Source of the DNA: Pseudoxanthomonas winnipegensis
GTDB taxonomy: Bacteria > Pseudomonadota > Gammaproteobacteria > Xanthomonadales > Xanthomonadaceae
Assembly: GCF_004283755.1 (NCBI RefSeq)
Contig: NZ_SHMH01000007.1
Span: forward strand, 233,763 to 297,762
Direction: 5' to 3'
DNA: 64,000 nucleotides
Both the position numbers and the translations under genes were made by a program. The first letter of the stretch is position 1; the number at the start of each line of letters is the position of its first letter. This document shows, in pieces, positions 54,471 to 63,872 of this stretch. The notes beneath the pieces are model-generated. The model was given only the letters and a program-made list of their open reading frames with translations, did no database searches and was not told the origin of the DNA.

Positions 54471-54968
54471 TCACTTGGCTTCGACGAACACGTAGTCCGC
54501 GCCGGACGGCGCAACCGCCGCCTTGACGCGGTCGTTGTCGGCCGCGGCGCCGACGAACAGCACGCGCGCGCCCTTGAACGAGCCGGCCGCGGCCTTGCCG
54601 AAGGAGGCCACGATCAGGTCGGCCATCTTGGCGCTGACCGGCGAACCGAAGGCCACCATGTTGCCGGAGGTCACGCCGCGCTGCGCGGCATTACTGACCT
54701 GCTCGGCCAGGCGGTCGTACTTGCCCTGGAAGTCCGGGTCGGTCTCGGCCGGCAGGTAGTACATGATCGGCGGGTTGGAGATGTTGCCCATGTTGCGCGG
54801 CACGACGTCCTGCAGGTACTTCTTCCACGCGGCATCGTCGCTGGTGGTCGGCGCGGTCATCGCGGCGGCCTCGGCCGGCTGCGCGGGCGCGTCTTCCTTC
54901 TTGCACGCGGCCAGGGTCAGGCTCATGCCCAGGCAGGCGGCCAGGAGCAGGCGGTTGGTGGACTTCAT
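54471..54968 (-). CDS. Lipoprotein of unknown function near coaD
   Basis: 165 residues. The lipobox is LAAC (SLTLAACKKE), followed by an Ala/Pro linker. The mature domain has DVVPRNMGNISNPPIMYYLP and the alternating helix/strand GSPVSAKMADLIVASFGKAA and VLFVGAAADNDRV. A strong GGAGG is 8 bp upstream. The family is not recognised; it is common next to coaD in xanthomonads as far as I recall. It ends 28 bp before coaD on the same strand. Confidence 0.8.
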   Translation of the reverse strand: MKSTNRLLLAACLGMSLTLAACKKEDAPAQPAEAAAMTAPTTSDDAAWKKYLQDVVPRNMGNISNPPIMYYLPAETDPDFQGKYDRLAEQVSNAAQRGVTSGNMVAFGSPVSAKMADLIVASFGKAAAGSFKGARVLFVGAAADNDRVKAAVAPSGADYVFVEAK

Positions 54969-54996
54969 GGTGCAGCCTCCGGTTGGATCGTTCGGT

Positions 54997-55557
<561 letters not shown>

Positions 55558-56145
55558 TCAGCCCGGCGCACGCGCCAGCGCATAGCGCACCTGGCGGGTC
55601 TGGCCCTCGCGATGCAGGACGAAGCCGGACGGTAGCGCCGGCGCCTGCTCGAGCGGCGCCTCCAGGTACAGCCAGGCGCCGGGCGCGAGCAGCCGCGGCA
55701 GGCGTTCCAGCACGCGCGCATGCAGCCCGTCGGCGAATGGCGGGTCGAGAAAGGCGATCTGGAAGCCCCCATCCGGCTGCCCCTCCAGCCAGGCCAGCGC
55801 GTCGCCCTGCACCACCTGGGCGATGTCGTCGGCTTGCAGTCTTGTCACCGTCTGCGCCAGCTGGCGAGCCGCGGCCGGGTCGCGTTCGACCAGCACCGCG
55901 CCGGCCGCCCCACGCGAGAGCGCCTCCAGCCCCAGCGCCCCGGTGCCGGCGAACAGGTCCAGCACCCGCGCCCCGGCCAGCTGGCCGGTCAGCCAGTTGA
56001 ACAGGGTCTCGCGCACCCGGTCGCTGCTGGGCCGCAGGCCGGCCACGTCCGGCACCGCCAGGCGCGTGTTGCGCCAGCGCCCGCCGACGATGCGCACCTG
56101 GCCGGCGCCGGCGTTGCGGGACGAGGGAGGGGGCGGTCGGGACAT
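55558..56145 (-). CDS. rsmD: 16S rRNA (guanine966-N2)-methyltransferase
   Basis: 195 residues from the ATG at 56145. AdoMet-binding [20 protein letters not shown] and the catalytic FLDPPF (DPPF variant) are present, with [15 protein letters not shown] and [15 protein letters not shown] at the N-terminus, typical of RsmD. The rsmD-coaD pairing is conserved across many proteobacteria. Confidence 0.95.
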   Translation of the reverse strand: MSRPPPPSSRNAGAGQVRIVGGRWRNTRLAVPDVAGLRPSSDRVRETLFNWLTGQLAGARVLDLFAGTGALGLEALSRGAAGAVLVERDPAAARQLAQTVTRLQADDIAQVVQGDALAWLEGQPDGGFQIAFLDPPFADGLHARVLERLPRLLAPGAWLYLEAPLEQAPALPSGFVLHREGQTRQVRYALARAPG

Positions 56146-56226
56146 GGCACGGCGCGGACGACGGGGCTGGCGATGATGGGGAAAACCGGGGCCGGAGTGC
56201 AATTTCGCCCACTGGCCTTGCTCCTG

Positions 56227-56312
56227 GTGGGAGCCGCCATGGCGGCGATGGGGCTTTACCGGTGAAGCCCATCGCCGCCATTGGCCAAAAAGGCCACAAG
56301 GGCGGCTCCCAC
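56227..56312. repeat. 86-bp inverted repeat
   Basis: Outer arms GTGGGAGCCGCC and GGCGGCTCCCAC; inner arms ATGGCGGCGATGGG.. and ..CCCATCGCCGCCAT. The outer arm equals that of the palindrome at 168-193. It lies between divergent rsmD and htpG. Confidence 0.7.
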
Positions 56313-56423
56313 AAAAGCCGGGCCGTCAATCGCCTGCCCATCTTGAAATCCGCCCTCGCGCCCACACCCGAAGAAGCCATCGGCGGCCGATCAGGCCGGT
56401 CCCACCACGGAGCAAGACGACCC

Positions 56424-58346
<1,923 letters not shown>

Positions 58347-58378
58347 TCCGCAGAAGCCCCAAGCCCCGATGCGCCCAA

Positions 58379-58416
58379 GCCCCTCTCCCCCCCGGGAGAG
58401 GGGTTGGGGTGAGGGC
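58379..58416. repeat. CCCCTCTCCC hairpin repeat
   Basis: CCCCTCTCCC pairs with GGGAGAGGGG across a CCCC loop and is followed by TTGGGGTGAGGG. It is a dispersed intergenic element of this group that may also serve as the htpG terminator. Confidence 0.6.
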
Positions 58417-58535
58417 ACGACCAGCGCGCGGCAGCCCCCACCCTCACCACACCCCGTCGCACCCCCGCACACCAGGCCTTCCAGACCCCGGTGTTAGCAT
58501 CTGCGCCCTCATTTTTCGCATTACCAAGGCTGCAC

Positions 58536-59939
58536 ATGGTCAGTTTCTTCCGCCGCAAGAAGCCGCAGGACGCAGCGTCCGCCCAGGACGGCAGCACCCG
58601 TCGCTACAGCGTGGAAGAGCTGGCCGCCGCCTTCCCCGAGGCGCGTCCGGTCACCTCCGATGCCGCCGACGCGGCCGCCGCGCTCGAACAGGCGCGCGAA
58701 GTCGCCGACGCCCTGCAGGCCGCCGAGCCCGCGCCCGCACCGACCGCGCCCGAGCCCGAGCGCTTCGCACCCGCCGCGCCGGCCCAGCCCGACGTCGTCG
58801 TGCCCGGCCCATCGCCGCGGCAGCTGATCGATACGCCGGTTCCCGCCGCACCGGTGGCCGACGCGCCCGTCGTGGTCGCCGCCCCGCCTGCGGTCGCGCC
58901 CGCACCGGCTCCCACACCTGCGGCACCGATCGCGCCGCCGCCCGTCGAAGCGCCGGTTCCCGCGCCCGACACCGCGCCCCGCCCCACCTCCATCGACAAG
59001 CCCGCCGCCGCCCCCGGCAAGACCGGTTGGCGCGAACGCCTGCGCGGCAGCGCCTTCGCGCGCAGCTTCGGCGGCCTGTTCTCGCGCAACCCCAAGCTCG
59101 ACGACGATCTGCTCGACGAGATCGAGACCGCGCTGATCACCGCCGACGTCGGCGTGACCGCCACCACCGCCCTGGTCGAATCCCTGCGCAAGCGCATGAA
59201 GGCGCGCGAGTTCGCCGATGCCAACGCGCTGCTGGCCGCCCTGCGCGCCGAGCTGATCGCCATCCTCCGGCCGGTCGCCGTGCCGCTGGCGATCGACCGC
59301 GACGCCAAGCCGTTCGTGGTGCTGACCGTGGGCGTCAACGGCGTCGGCAAGACCACCACCATCGGCAAGCTGGCCAAGCGCTTCAAGGACGACGGATTCA
59401 GCCTGATGCTGGCCGCCGGCGACACTTTCCGCGCCGCCGCCGTGGCCCAGCTGCAGGCCTGGGGCGAACGCAACGGCGTGACGGTTGTGGCACAGGGCCA
59501 GAACGCGGATGCGGCCTCGGTCGCCTTCGACGCGCTGCAGGCCGGCAAGGCGCGCGGCACCCAGGTGCTGATCGCCGACACCGCCGGCCGCCTGCACACC
59601 CAGACCGGCCTGATGAACGAGCTGGGCAAGATCCGGCGCGTGCTCGGCAAGGTCGATGCCAGCGCGCCGCACGAGGTGCTGATGGTGATCGACGGCACCA
59701 CCGGCCAGAACGCGCTCTCGCAGCTGCGCCAGTTCCATGCGGCCGTGGGCGTGACCGGCCTGGTGGTGACCAAGCTCGACGGCACCGCCAAGGGCGGCGT
59801 GGTGTTCGCCCTCGCCCGCGAGTTCAACATCCCGATCCGCTACGCCGGCATCGGCGAACGCCCGGAGGACCTGCGCGTCTTCGACGCCGAGGCCTTCGTC
59901 GACGCCCTGCTGCCTGAAGCCCTGGGCAGCGCCGCCTAA
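58536..59939 (+). CDS. ftsY: Signal recognition particle receptor FtsY
   Basis: 467 residues from the ATG at 58536 (MVSFFRRKKPQDAAS), AAGG 8 bp upstream. The N-terminal about 165 residues are Ala/Pro-rich and variable (membrane-targeting A domain). The NG domain follows: GVNGVGKTTTIGKLAKRF (P loop), AAGDTFRAAAVAQLQ, IADTAGRLHTQTGLMNELGK and VTKLDGTAKGG. With Ffh and 4.5S RNA it delivers ribosomes to SecYEG. Confidence 0.97.
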   Translation: MVSFFRRKKPQDAASAQDGSTRRYSVEELAAAFPEARPVTSDAADAAAALEQAREVADALQAAEPAPAPTAPEPERFAPAAPAQPDVVVPGPSPRQLIDTPVPAAPVADAPVVVAAPPAVAPAPAPTPAAPIAPPPVEAPVPAPDTAPRPTSIDKPAAAPGKTGWRERLRGSAFARSFGGLFSRNPKLDDDLLDEIETALITADVGVTATTALVESLRKRMKAREFADANALLAALRAELIAILRPVAVPLAIDRDAKPFVVLTVGVNGVGKTTTIGKLAKRFKDDGFSLMLAAGDTFRAAAVAQLQAWGERNGVTVVAQGQNADAASVAFDALQAGKARGTQVLIADTAGRLHTQTGLMNELGKIRRVLGKVDASAPHEVLMVIDGTTGQNALSQLRQFHAAVGVTGLVVTKLDGTAKGGVVFALAREFNIPIRYAGIGERPEDLRVFDAEAFVDALLPEALGSAA

Positions 59940-59951
59940 TCGCAGTGCACT

Positions 59952-60018
59952 TGTAGAGCCGAGCTCGCTCGGCTGGGGCCGTCGGGTAGAACCCCAGCCG
60001 AGCAAGCTCGGCTCTACA
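59952..60018. repeat. Inverted repeat, TGTAGAGCCGAGC variant
   Basis: The arms TGTAGAGCCGAGCTCGCTCG and its inverse (CGAGCAAGCTCGGCTCTACA) are separated by about 25 bp with GGGGC..GACCCC-like pairing. It is a sister of the 195-269 family with changed arm bases (CCGAG for CGGAG), the changes being compensated on the other arm. It lies between ftsY and mutY. Confidence 0.75.
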
Positions 60019-60038
60019 AACCGCCGCTGAGCGCCAGC

Positions 60039-61094
60039 ATGAGCCAGCCCATCGACACCTTCGCCGCCCCGCTCCTGACCTGGTTCGACCAGCACGGCCG
60101 CCACGATCTGCCCTGGCAGCATCCGCGCACGCCGTACCGCGTGTGGCTGTCGGAGATCATGCTGCAGCAGACCCAGGTGCGCGTGGTCATTCCGTACTTC
60201 GAGCGCTTCCTGCAGGCGTTTCCCACGCTGCCGGACCTGGCCGCAGCAAGCTCGGACGAGGTGATGGCGCAGTGGGCGGGACTTGGCTACTACGCCCGCG
60301 CCCGCAACCTGCATGCCGCCGCCAAGCGCTGTGTCGAACTGCACGGTGGCGAGCTGCCGCGCGACTTCGAGGCCTTGCACGCCCTGCCCGGCATCGGCCG
60401 CAGCACCGCCGGCGCCATCCTCAGCCAGGCCTGGAACGACCGCTTCGCCATCATGGACGGCAACGTCAAGCGCGTGCTGTCGCGCGTGCACGGCATCGCC
60501 GGCTGGCCGGGCCTGCCGGCCATCGAGAAGCAGTTGTGGGCGCTGGCGGTCGAACACGTCCAGCACGTGCCGCAGGGTCGGCTGGCCGATTACACCCAGG
60601 CGCAGATGGACTTCGGCGCCACGCTGTGCACGCGCGCCAATCCGGCCTGCCTGCTGTGCCCGGTCTCGCCGCAGTGCGTCGCCTTCCGCGACGGCCTCAC
60701 CGAGGCCCTGCCCACGCCCAAGCCCGGCAAGCCGCTGCCCGAGCGCAGCGCGGTGATGCTGATGGCCTTCGACGCGCAGGGCCGCGTGCTGCTGCAGCGC
60801 AGGCCGCCGGTGGGCATCTGGTCCGGCCTGTGGTCGCTGCCGCAGGCCGACGACACCACCGCCGCGCGCGCCTGGTTCGACGCGCACCTGGCCGGCGACT
60901 TCGACGCCGCCGACGAACTGCCCGACACCCCGCACACCTTCACCCATTACCGCCTGCACATGCAGCCGCTGCGCTGGGCGCGCCTGTCGCCGCGCGATGC
61001 GGTGGGCGACAATGCGGACCTGCGCTGGGTCGCCCCGGCCGAACTGACCACGCTGGGCCTGCCTGCGCCCATCCGCAAACTCCTGGATGCCTGA
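60039..61094 (+). CDS. mutY: Adenine DNA glycosylase
   Basis: 351 residues. Catalytic region [20 protein letters not shown] (Glu), helix-hairpin-helix [15 protein letters not shown] and [14 protein letters not shown] (Asp), then the [4Fe-4S] loop [17 protein letters not shown]. The C-terminal NUDIX-like domain ([15 protein letters not shown]) reads 8-oxoguanine. It removes A mispaired with oxidised G. It overlaps the start region of the yggX-like gene. Confidence 0.97.
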   Translation: MSQPIDTFAAPLLTWFDQHGRHDLPWQHPRTPYRVWLSEIMLQQTQVRVVIPYFERFLQAFPTLPDLAAASSDEVMAQWAGLGYYARARNLHAAAKRCVELHGGELPRDFEALHALPGIGRSTAGAILSQAWNDRFAIMDGNVKRVLSRVHGIAGWPGLPAIEKQLWALAVEHVQHVPQGRLADYTQAQMDFGATLCTRANPACLLCPVSPQCVAFRDGLTEALPTPKPGKPLPERSAVMLMAFDAQGRVLLQRRPPVGIWSGLWSLPQADDTTAARAWFDAHLAGDFDAADELPDTPHTFTHYRLHMQPLRWARLSPRDAVGDNADLRWVAPAELTTLGLPAPIRKLLDA

Positions 61095-61095
61095 C

Positions 61096-61374
61096 ATGCC
61101 CCGCACCGTGTTCTGCCAGTACGAGAAGAAAGACGCCGAAGGCCTGGACTTCGTCCCCTATCCGGGCGAGCTGGGACAGCAGGTGTTCGCCCATATCGGC
61201 AAGGCCGGCTGGGCCGCGTGGCTGGCGCACCAGACCATGCTGATCAACGAGAACCGCCTCTCGCCGCGCACGCCGAAGGACCGCGCCTTTCTCGAAGCCG
61301 AGCTGCGCAAGTTCCTGTTCGGCGGCGACGCGGAAAAGCCCGCCGGCTACGTCGCGCCCGACCCGCAGGCCTGA
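61096..61374 (+). CDS. yggX: Probable Fe(2+)-trafficking protein
   Basis: 92 residues from the ATG at 61096 ([19 protein letters not shown]). It is the YggX family in length and pattern: [51 protein letters not shown]. In enterics it protects Fe-S proteins against oxidation. It begins 1 bp after the mutY stop, and the mutY-yggX order is classic. An ATG at 61087 inside mutY is less likely. Confidence 0.95.
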   Translation: MPRTVFCQYEKKDAEGLDFVPYPGELGQQVFAHIGKAGWAAWLAHQTMLINENRLSPRTPKDRAFLEAELRKFLFGGDAEKPAGYVAPDPQA

Positions 61375-61377
61375 GCC

Positions 61378-61842
61378 TCAGCTGCCGGCGTCGGCGGCCT
61401 CGCGTTCGGCCAGCCTCGCCTCGCGCAGCGCCTGTTCCGAGGCGCGGATGGCCTGTGTGTCGAGCCTGCGGATGCTCTGGATCCGGCAGCTGACGTGGAA
61501 GCCGCCCGGGCGGTCGATGACCGTCACCCGATCCATGCCCACCGACACCTGCCCGAGCAGGTTGGTGATCAGGATCGTGGTCGCGTTGTTCAGCCCGTTG
61601 CAGCTGTTGCCCAGATCCAGCAGATAGGCCTCGTTGGGGCGGGTCCAGACCGCCACGGCCTCATCCCCCAGCGCGGTCCAGCCGATCAGGCGGTCCGCAT
61701 TGCTTAGATCCTTCTGCGGCGCGCCGGCGTGAGCGCGGTACAGCGCCAGGCGCTGGCTGTCGCTCAGCCCGGTGGTGGCGCAGCCGGCCACCAGCAGCGC
61801 GGCCGCCAGCGCCAGCATCGGCAGGGATGTCCATCGGCTCAT
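61378..61842 (-). CDS. DUF6491-like lipoprotein 1
   Basis: 154 residues with lipobox VAGC (LLVAGCATTGLSDSQRLALY). The body has the pattern WTALGDEAVAVWTRPNEAYL, LDLGNSCNGL and a late CRIQSIRRLD, ending in a charged helix (EQALREARLAEREAADAG). It is a tandem paralogue of the next protein (both share CATTGL, ALY.AHAG, W..LGD.A.AVW.RP.EAYLL.L). I place both in DUF6491 with moderate trust; the function is unknown. It converges with yggX, with 3 bp between the stops. Confidence 0.8.
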   Translation of the reverse strand: MSRWTSLPMLALAAALLVAGCATTGLSDSQRLALYRAHAGAPQKDLSNADRLIGWTALGDEAVAVWTRPNEAYLLDLGNSCNGLNNATTILITNLLGQVSVGMDRVTVIDRPGGFHVSCRIQSIRRLDTQAIRASEQALREARLAEREAADAGS

Positions 61843-61922
61843 GGCGGATCTCCTTCTTGCGTGGCGGATGCCAGGGGTCGATCAGAGCGCCGAGCGCGCA
61901 AGCGCGCCGTGATGGCCGCCGG

Positions 61923-62402
61923 TCATTGGTTACCCGCCGGCGGCGCGCCGGCCTGGCGTTCGGCCGCGTTGGCCTGGCGCAGCTGTTTCTGCGCCTGCCG
62001 CAGGGCCTTGACGTCCAGCGGCCGGATCTCGGCGATCCGGCACGGCATGCGGAAGCTGTTCTGCAGCCCGCCCAGCACCAGCACGTCGTCAAACTTCGCG
62101 TAGACCCGGCCACCCTGGTTGGTCACGGTGATGGCCGGCGCCGAATCCAGATCGATGCAACGCCCGCTCAGCTCCAGCAGGTAGGCCTCGCTGGGCCGGG
62201 CCCACACCGCCAGCGCTGCATCGCCCAGCGGCGACCAGCCGTTGAGCTGGCCGAAGACGGTGAAGCTCTTGACCGGCTCGCCGGCGTGGGCCTGGTACAG
62301 CGCCAGTTCCTGCGCATCGGTCAGCCCGGTGGTGGCGCAGCCCGCGCCGAGGGCGGCCAGCAGGCCGGCGGCGAGCAGGCGGGCGAATCGCGGACGTTGC
62401 AT
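61923..62402 (-). CDS. DUF6491-like lipoprotein 2
   Basis: 159 residues with lipobox GAGC (LGAGCATTGLTDAQELALYQ). It aligns with lipoprotein 1 along its length (WSPLGDAALAVWARPSEAYL, LELSGRCIDL, CRIAEIRPLD, then a charged helix with QAQKQLRQANAAERQ). Two Cys in similar places may form a disulphide. An 80-bp gap separates the pair, and co-transcription is likely. Confidence 0.8.
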   Translation of the reverse strand: MQRPRFARLLAAGLLAALGAGCATTGLTDAQELALYQAHAGEPVKSFTVFGQLNGWSPLGDAALAVWARPSEAYLLELSGRCIDLDSAPAITVTNQGGRVYAKFDDVLVLGGLQNSFRMPCRIAEIRPLDVKALRQAQKQLRQANAAERQAGAPPAGNQ

Positions 62403-62503
62403 GCGGCGTCTCCGGTGGCGAACCGTGTCGGGGACAGCGATGATGCACCCGGCCCCGCCGGGTCGGCACGGTCGCGCGGCGACACGTTCAGTGATCAGGC
62501 GTC

Positions 62504-62532
62504 TTGCCGGATCGGGAATCCATCCGTATCAT
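62504..62532 (+). promoter_or_regulatory. Promoter of tRNA-Phe
   Basis: TTGCCG (62504-62509), a 17-bp spacer and TATCAT (62527-62532) place a start near 62540, about 30 bp before the tRNA. Confidence 0.6.
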
Positions 62533-62569
62533 GCGCGCCTCGCTTCGGCTCGGCCGCAAGTGCAGCACT

Positions 62570-62645
62570 GGCCGGGTAGCTCAGTTGGTAGAGCAAGGGA
62601 TTGAAAATCCCTGTGTCGGGGGTTCGATTCCCTCCCCGGCCACCA
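62570..62645 (+). tRNA. tRNA-Phe (GAA)
   Basis: 76 nt with encoded CCA. Acceptor GGCCGGG pairs with CCCGGCC. D arm GCTC/GAGC; anticodon arm AGGGA-TTGAAAA-TCCCT with GAA; T arm GGGGG-TTCGATT-CCCTC with one mismatch. It is followed by a hairpin terminator and then by phage-type genes, making it a plausible integration site. Confidence 0.97.
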
Positions 62646-62680
62646 TCTAGGTGGCGAAAGTTGTGGCGATTCAATTACTT

Positions 62681-62705
62681 AGGCCATCCGTAGGGTGGCC
62701 TTTGT
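62681..62705 (+). terminator. Terminator after tRNA-Phe
   Basis: AGGCCATCC pairs with GGGTGGCCT (9 bp, one G-T pair), with a GTA loop, followed by TTGTCGTTG. Confidence 0.7.
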
Positions 62706-62760
62706 CGTTGTACGGACGTAGGTACGGAAAACGCGCGGAAGATCCGACTGCTCACTCCCG

Positions 62761-62946
62761 CTATTTCGCTGGATCTGGCAGGTGCTTCTTCCACCAGTCC
62801 TTGCGGCCGCGGCCCTTGCGCCTGGCCCACTCCTTCGACTCAGCAGCCTGCCGCTCTTCCGCCGTGCGTGTGTCTCTCCACGCCAAGTGTCCGAAGGGAT
62901 CAGGCCCGAGGGGCTGGGTGCTATCTTTTTCGTCGGGGGAGGCCAT
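62761..62946 (-). CDS. Small charged protein, unrecognised
   Basis: 61 residues (MASPDEKDSTQPLGPDPFGH). It has an acidic start and a strongly basic end (KEWARRKGRGRKDWWKKHLP). It looks like a real small protein rather than read-through because of its balanced composition, but there is no clear ribosome site. It lies in the accessory stretch after tRNA-Phe. Confidence 0.45.
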   Translation of the reverse strand: MASPDEKDSTQPLGPDPFGHLAWRDTRTAEERQAAESKEWARRKGRGRKDWWKKHLPDPAK

Positions 62947-63005
62947 GACGCCAGCCTACGGATGGGTGATCGCACCAGACGAGATGGCCGGCAGGGGGCA
63001 CGAAG

Positions 63006-63161
63006 GTGAGCGACAAGGACATCATGGAGGAGCTGGAGACTGAAGGTCTTTGGCTCTACGACATGGGCTACCCTGAGGCGGGCAAAGTGATGCTAGATGC
63101 ACGAGACGAGATCGAGCGGCTGCGCGCCGAGATTGCAGAACTGAAGAAGCCAGGACCGTGA
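63006..63161 (+). CDS. Small coiled-coil protein upstream of the DUF4224-like gene
   Basis: 51 residues from a GTG (VSDKDIMEELETEGLWLYDM). The second half is a helix with heptad-like spacing (DARDEIERLRAEIAELKK). Its stop overlaps the next start as GTGA, so the two are coupled. It has phage or island character. The family is not recognised. Confidence 0.55.
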   Translation: MSDKDIMEELETEGLWLYDMGYPEAGKVMLDARDEIERLRAEIAELKKPGP

Positions 63162-63403
63162 GCGGACTTTGCCTGTCGCGATCTGAAATCCAGGAACTGA
63201 CCGGCACGCCGATCCGCGCGCGCCAGATCCAGTTTCTGGTGAAGAACGGCATCCGCCACTACATCGACTTGCACGGCCGCGCAGTTGTCCTGCGGGCAGC
63301 GCTGGATGGCAGTCAGCCGGCCGTTAAAGCGGCCTCAGGGTGGGTGTCGAACAAGACCATGGCTATGGACTCCGGTCGGCCAGGATTCCGTTCTGGCCGG
63401 TGA
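63158..63403 (+). CDS. DUF4224-like phage protein
   Basis: 81 residues from a GTG. The N-terminal about 50 residues, LCLSRSEIQELTGTPIRARQ then IQFLVKNGIRHYIDLHGRAV, match the DUF4224 family. Members are often encoded directly upstream of tyrosine integrases in prophages and may act like excisionases. No integrase follows here. With the adjacent tRNA-Phe this suggests a lost or interrupted integrative element. Confidence 0.75.
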   Translation: MSGLCLSRSEIQELTGTPIRARQIQFLVKNGIRHYIDLHGRAVVLRAALDGSQPAVKAASGWVSNKTMAMDSGRPGFRSGR

Positions 63404-63539
63404 TAGCCCGTATCGCCCCTGGCTAGACTTATCCACAACCAATCGACCCCGGCAGGGCGATAGGCTAATTGATGGTTTGAGGGCTACTGGCAGCAGCGTG
63501 GGGTGGGTTGACGAAATTTGTGAACTTTTTTGCACTTCC

Positions 63540-63580
63540 AATAGCAAAGCTATTGCGCGCAACCAAAGCACACGTACAAT
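63540..63580 (+). promoter_or_regulatory. Palindromic operator overlapping a promoter
   Basis: AATAGCAAAGCTATT (63540-63554) is a perfect 6+3+6 palindrome. Immediately after it, TTGCGC (63553-63558), a 16-bp spacer and TACAAT (63575-63580) form a promoter. A repressor bound to the palindrome would cover the -35 box. Confidence 0.5.
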
Positions 63581-63586
63581 TGGCCA

Positions 63587-63713
63587 AAGAAACGGTTGGT
63601 GTGCTGGTGACATGTAGGGCGGCCATAGCCCAGCCTGGCATACAACCAAACTGCTAACTCCCCCGTCTCACTTCTGGTGGACGGGTACAAGGCCCCTCAC
63701 GGGGCCTTGGCTT
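63587..63713 (+). ncRNA. Candidate small RNA or leader RNA
   Basis: A transcript from the TACAAT promoter would start near 63587. It would pass a hairpin CCCGTC/GACGGG (about 63662-63685) and end at a perfect stem AAGGCCCC/GGGGCCTT (63689-63708) followed by GGCTTTTT, about 125 nt. No ORF is evident inside. It could be an sRNA or an attenuator ahead of the NYN gene, whose start is at 63729. Confidence 0.4.
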
Positions 63714-63728
63714 TTTCCAGGGCATGGA

Positions 63729-63872
63729 ATGCGCACTGCGATCTACGTGGATGGGTTCAACTTCTACTATAGGGCCCTGAAAGGGACGCCATATCGTTGG
63801 GTTGATCTGCACGCCCTGGCAACTCAGCTCATCAAGCCAACCAATCAAATAACGCTGATTCGTTACTTCACT
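63729..63872 (+). pseudogene. NYN-domain (LabA/DUF88-like) gene cut by an IS
   Basis: MRTAIYVDGFNFYYRALKGT is the start of a NYN/PIN-like nuclease domain with its first acidic residue (YVDGFN). It continues to LIRYFT at 63872, where the family goes on to further Asp-bearing strands. The sequence then switches to the end of an IS3-family element. The rest, including the other catalytic Asp residues, is displaced or lost. Family members are RNases or RNA-binding proteins of unclear role. Confidence 0.75.

Larger units (their letters stand above)
53353..54495 (+). pseudogene. DUF2163/BR0599-like tail protein with a foreign 3' end
   Basis: Residues 1 to about 275 match the BR0599/DUF2163 tail family: FDERERSIASGAPVLLIEFG, CHFGETEAPVQWIGYI, the Cys-rich LRLCWSRGCPYAVFDDQCGV, and the terminal HPGCGYTTDVCNDRF then MPGKSPFDGTD. 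The family normally stops just after this point. Here the frame runs on for about 100 codons through the flanking repeat (54249) and into the chromosome. The next tail genes (peptidase, hub) are absent. The protein may still be made but with an unrelated tail. Confidence 0.75.
63404..63728. other. Non-coding stretch between DUF4224-like and NYN genes
   Basis: 325 bp that is clearly more AT-rich than its surroundings. It holds a 15-bp perfect palindrome, a promoter-like pair, and two hairpins of which the last looks like a terminator. No convincing ORF is present. See the separate entries. Confidence 0.6.

Noticed and set aside
53353..54495. Taken as one normal 380-residue tail protein
   Set aside because: The last about 100 codons are translation of the intergenic repeat and chromosomal flank, not of phage sequence.
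62679..62975. 98-codon minus-strand frame after tRNA-Phe considered as an integrase remnant
   Set aside because: No integrase motif (R..HxxR..Y) is present, and the frame crosses the tRNA terminator hairpin.
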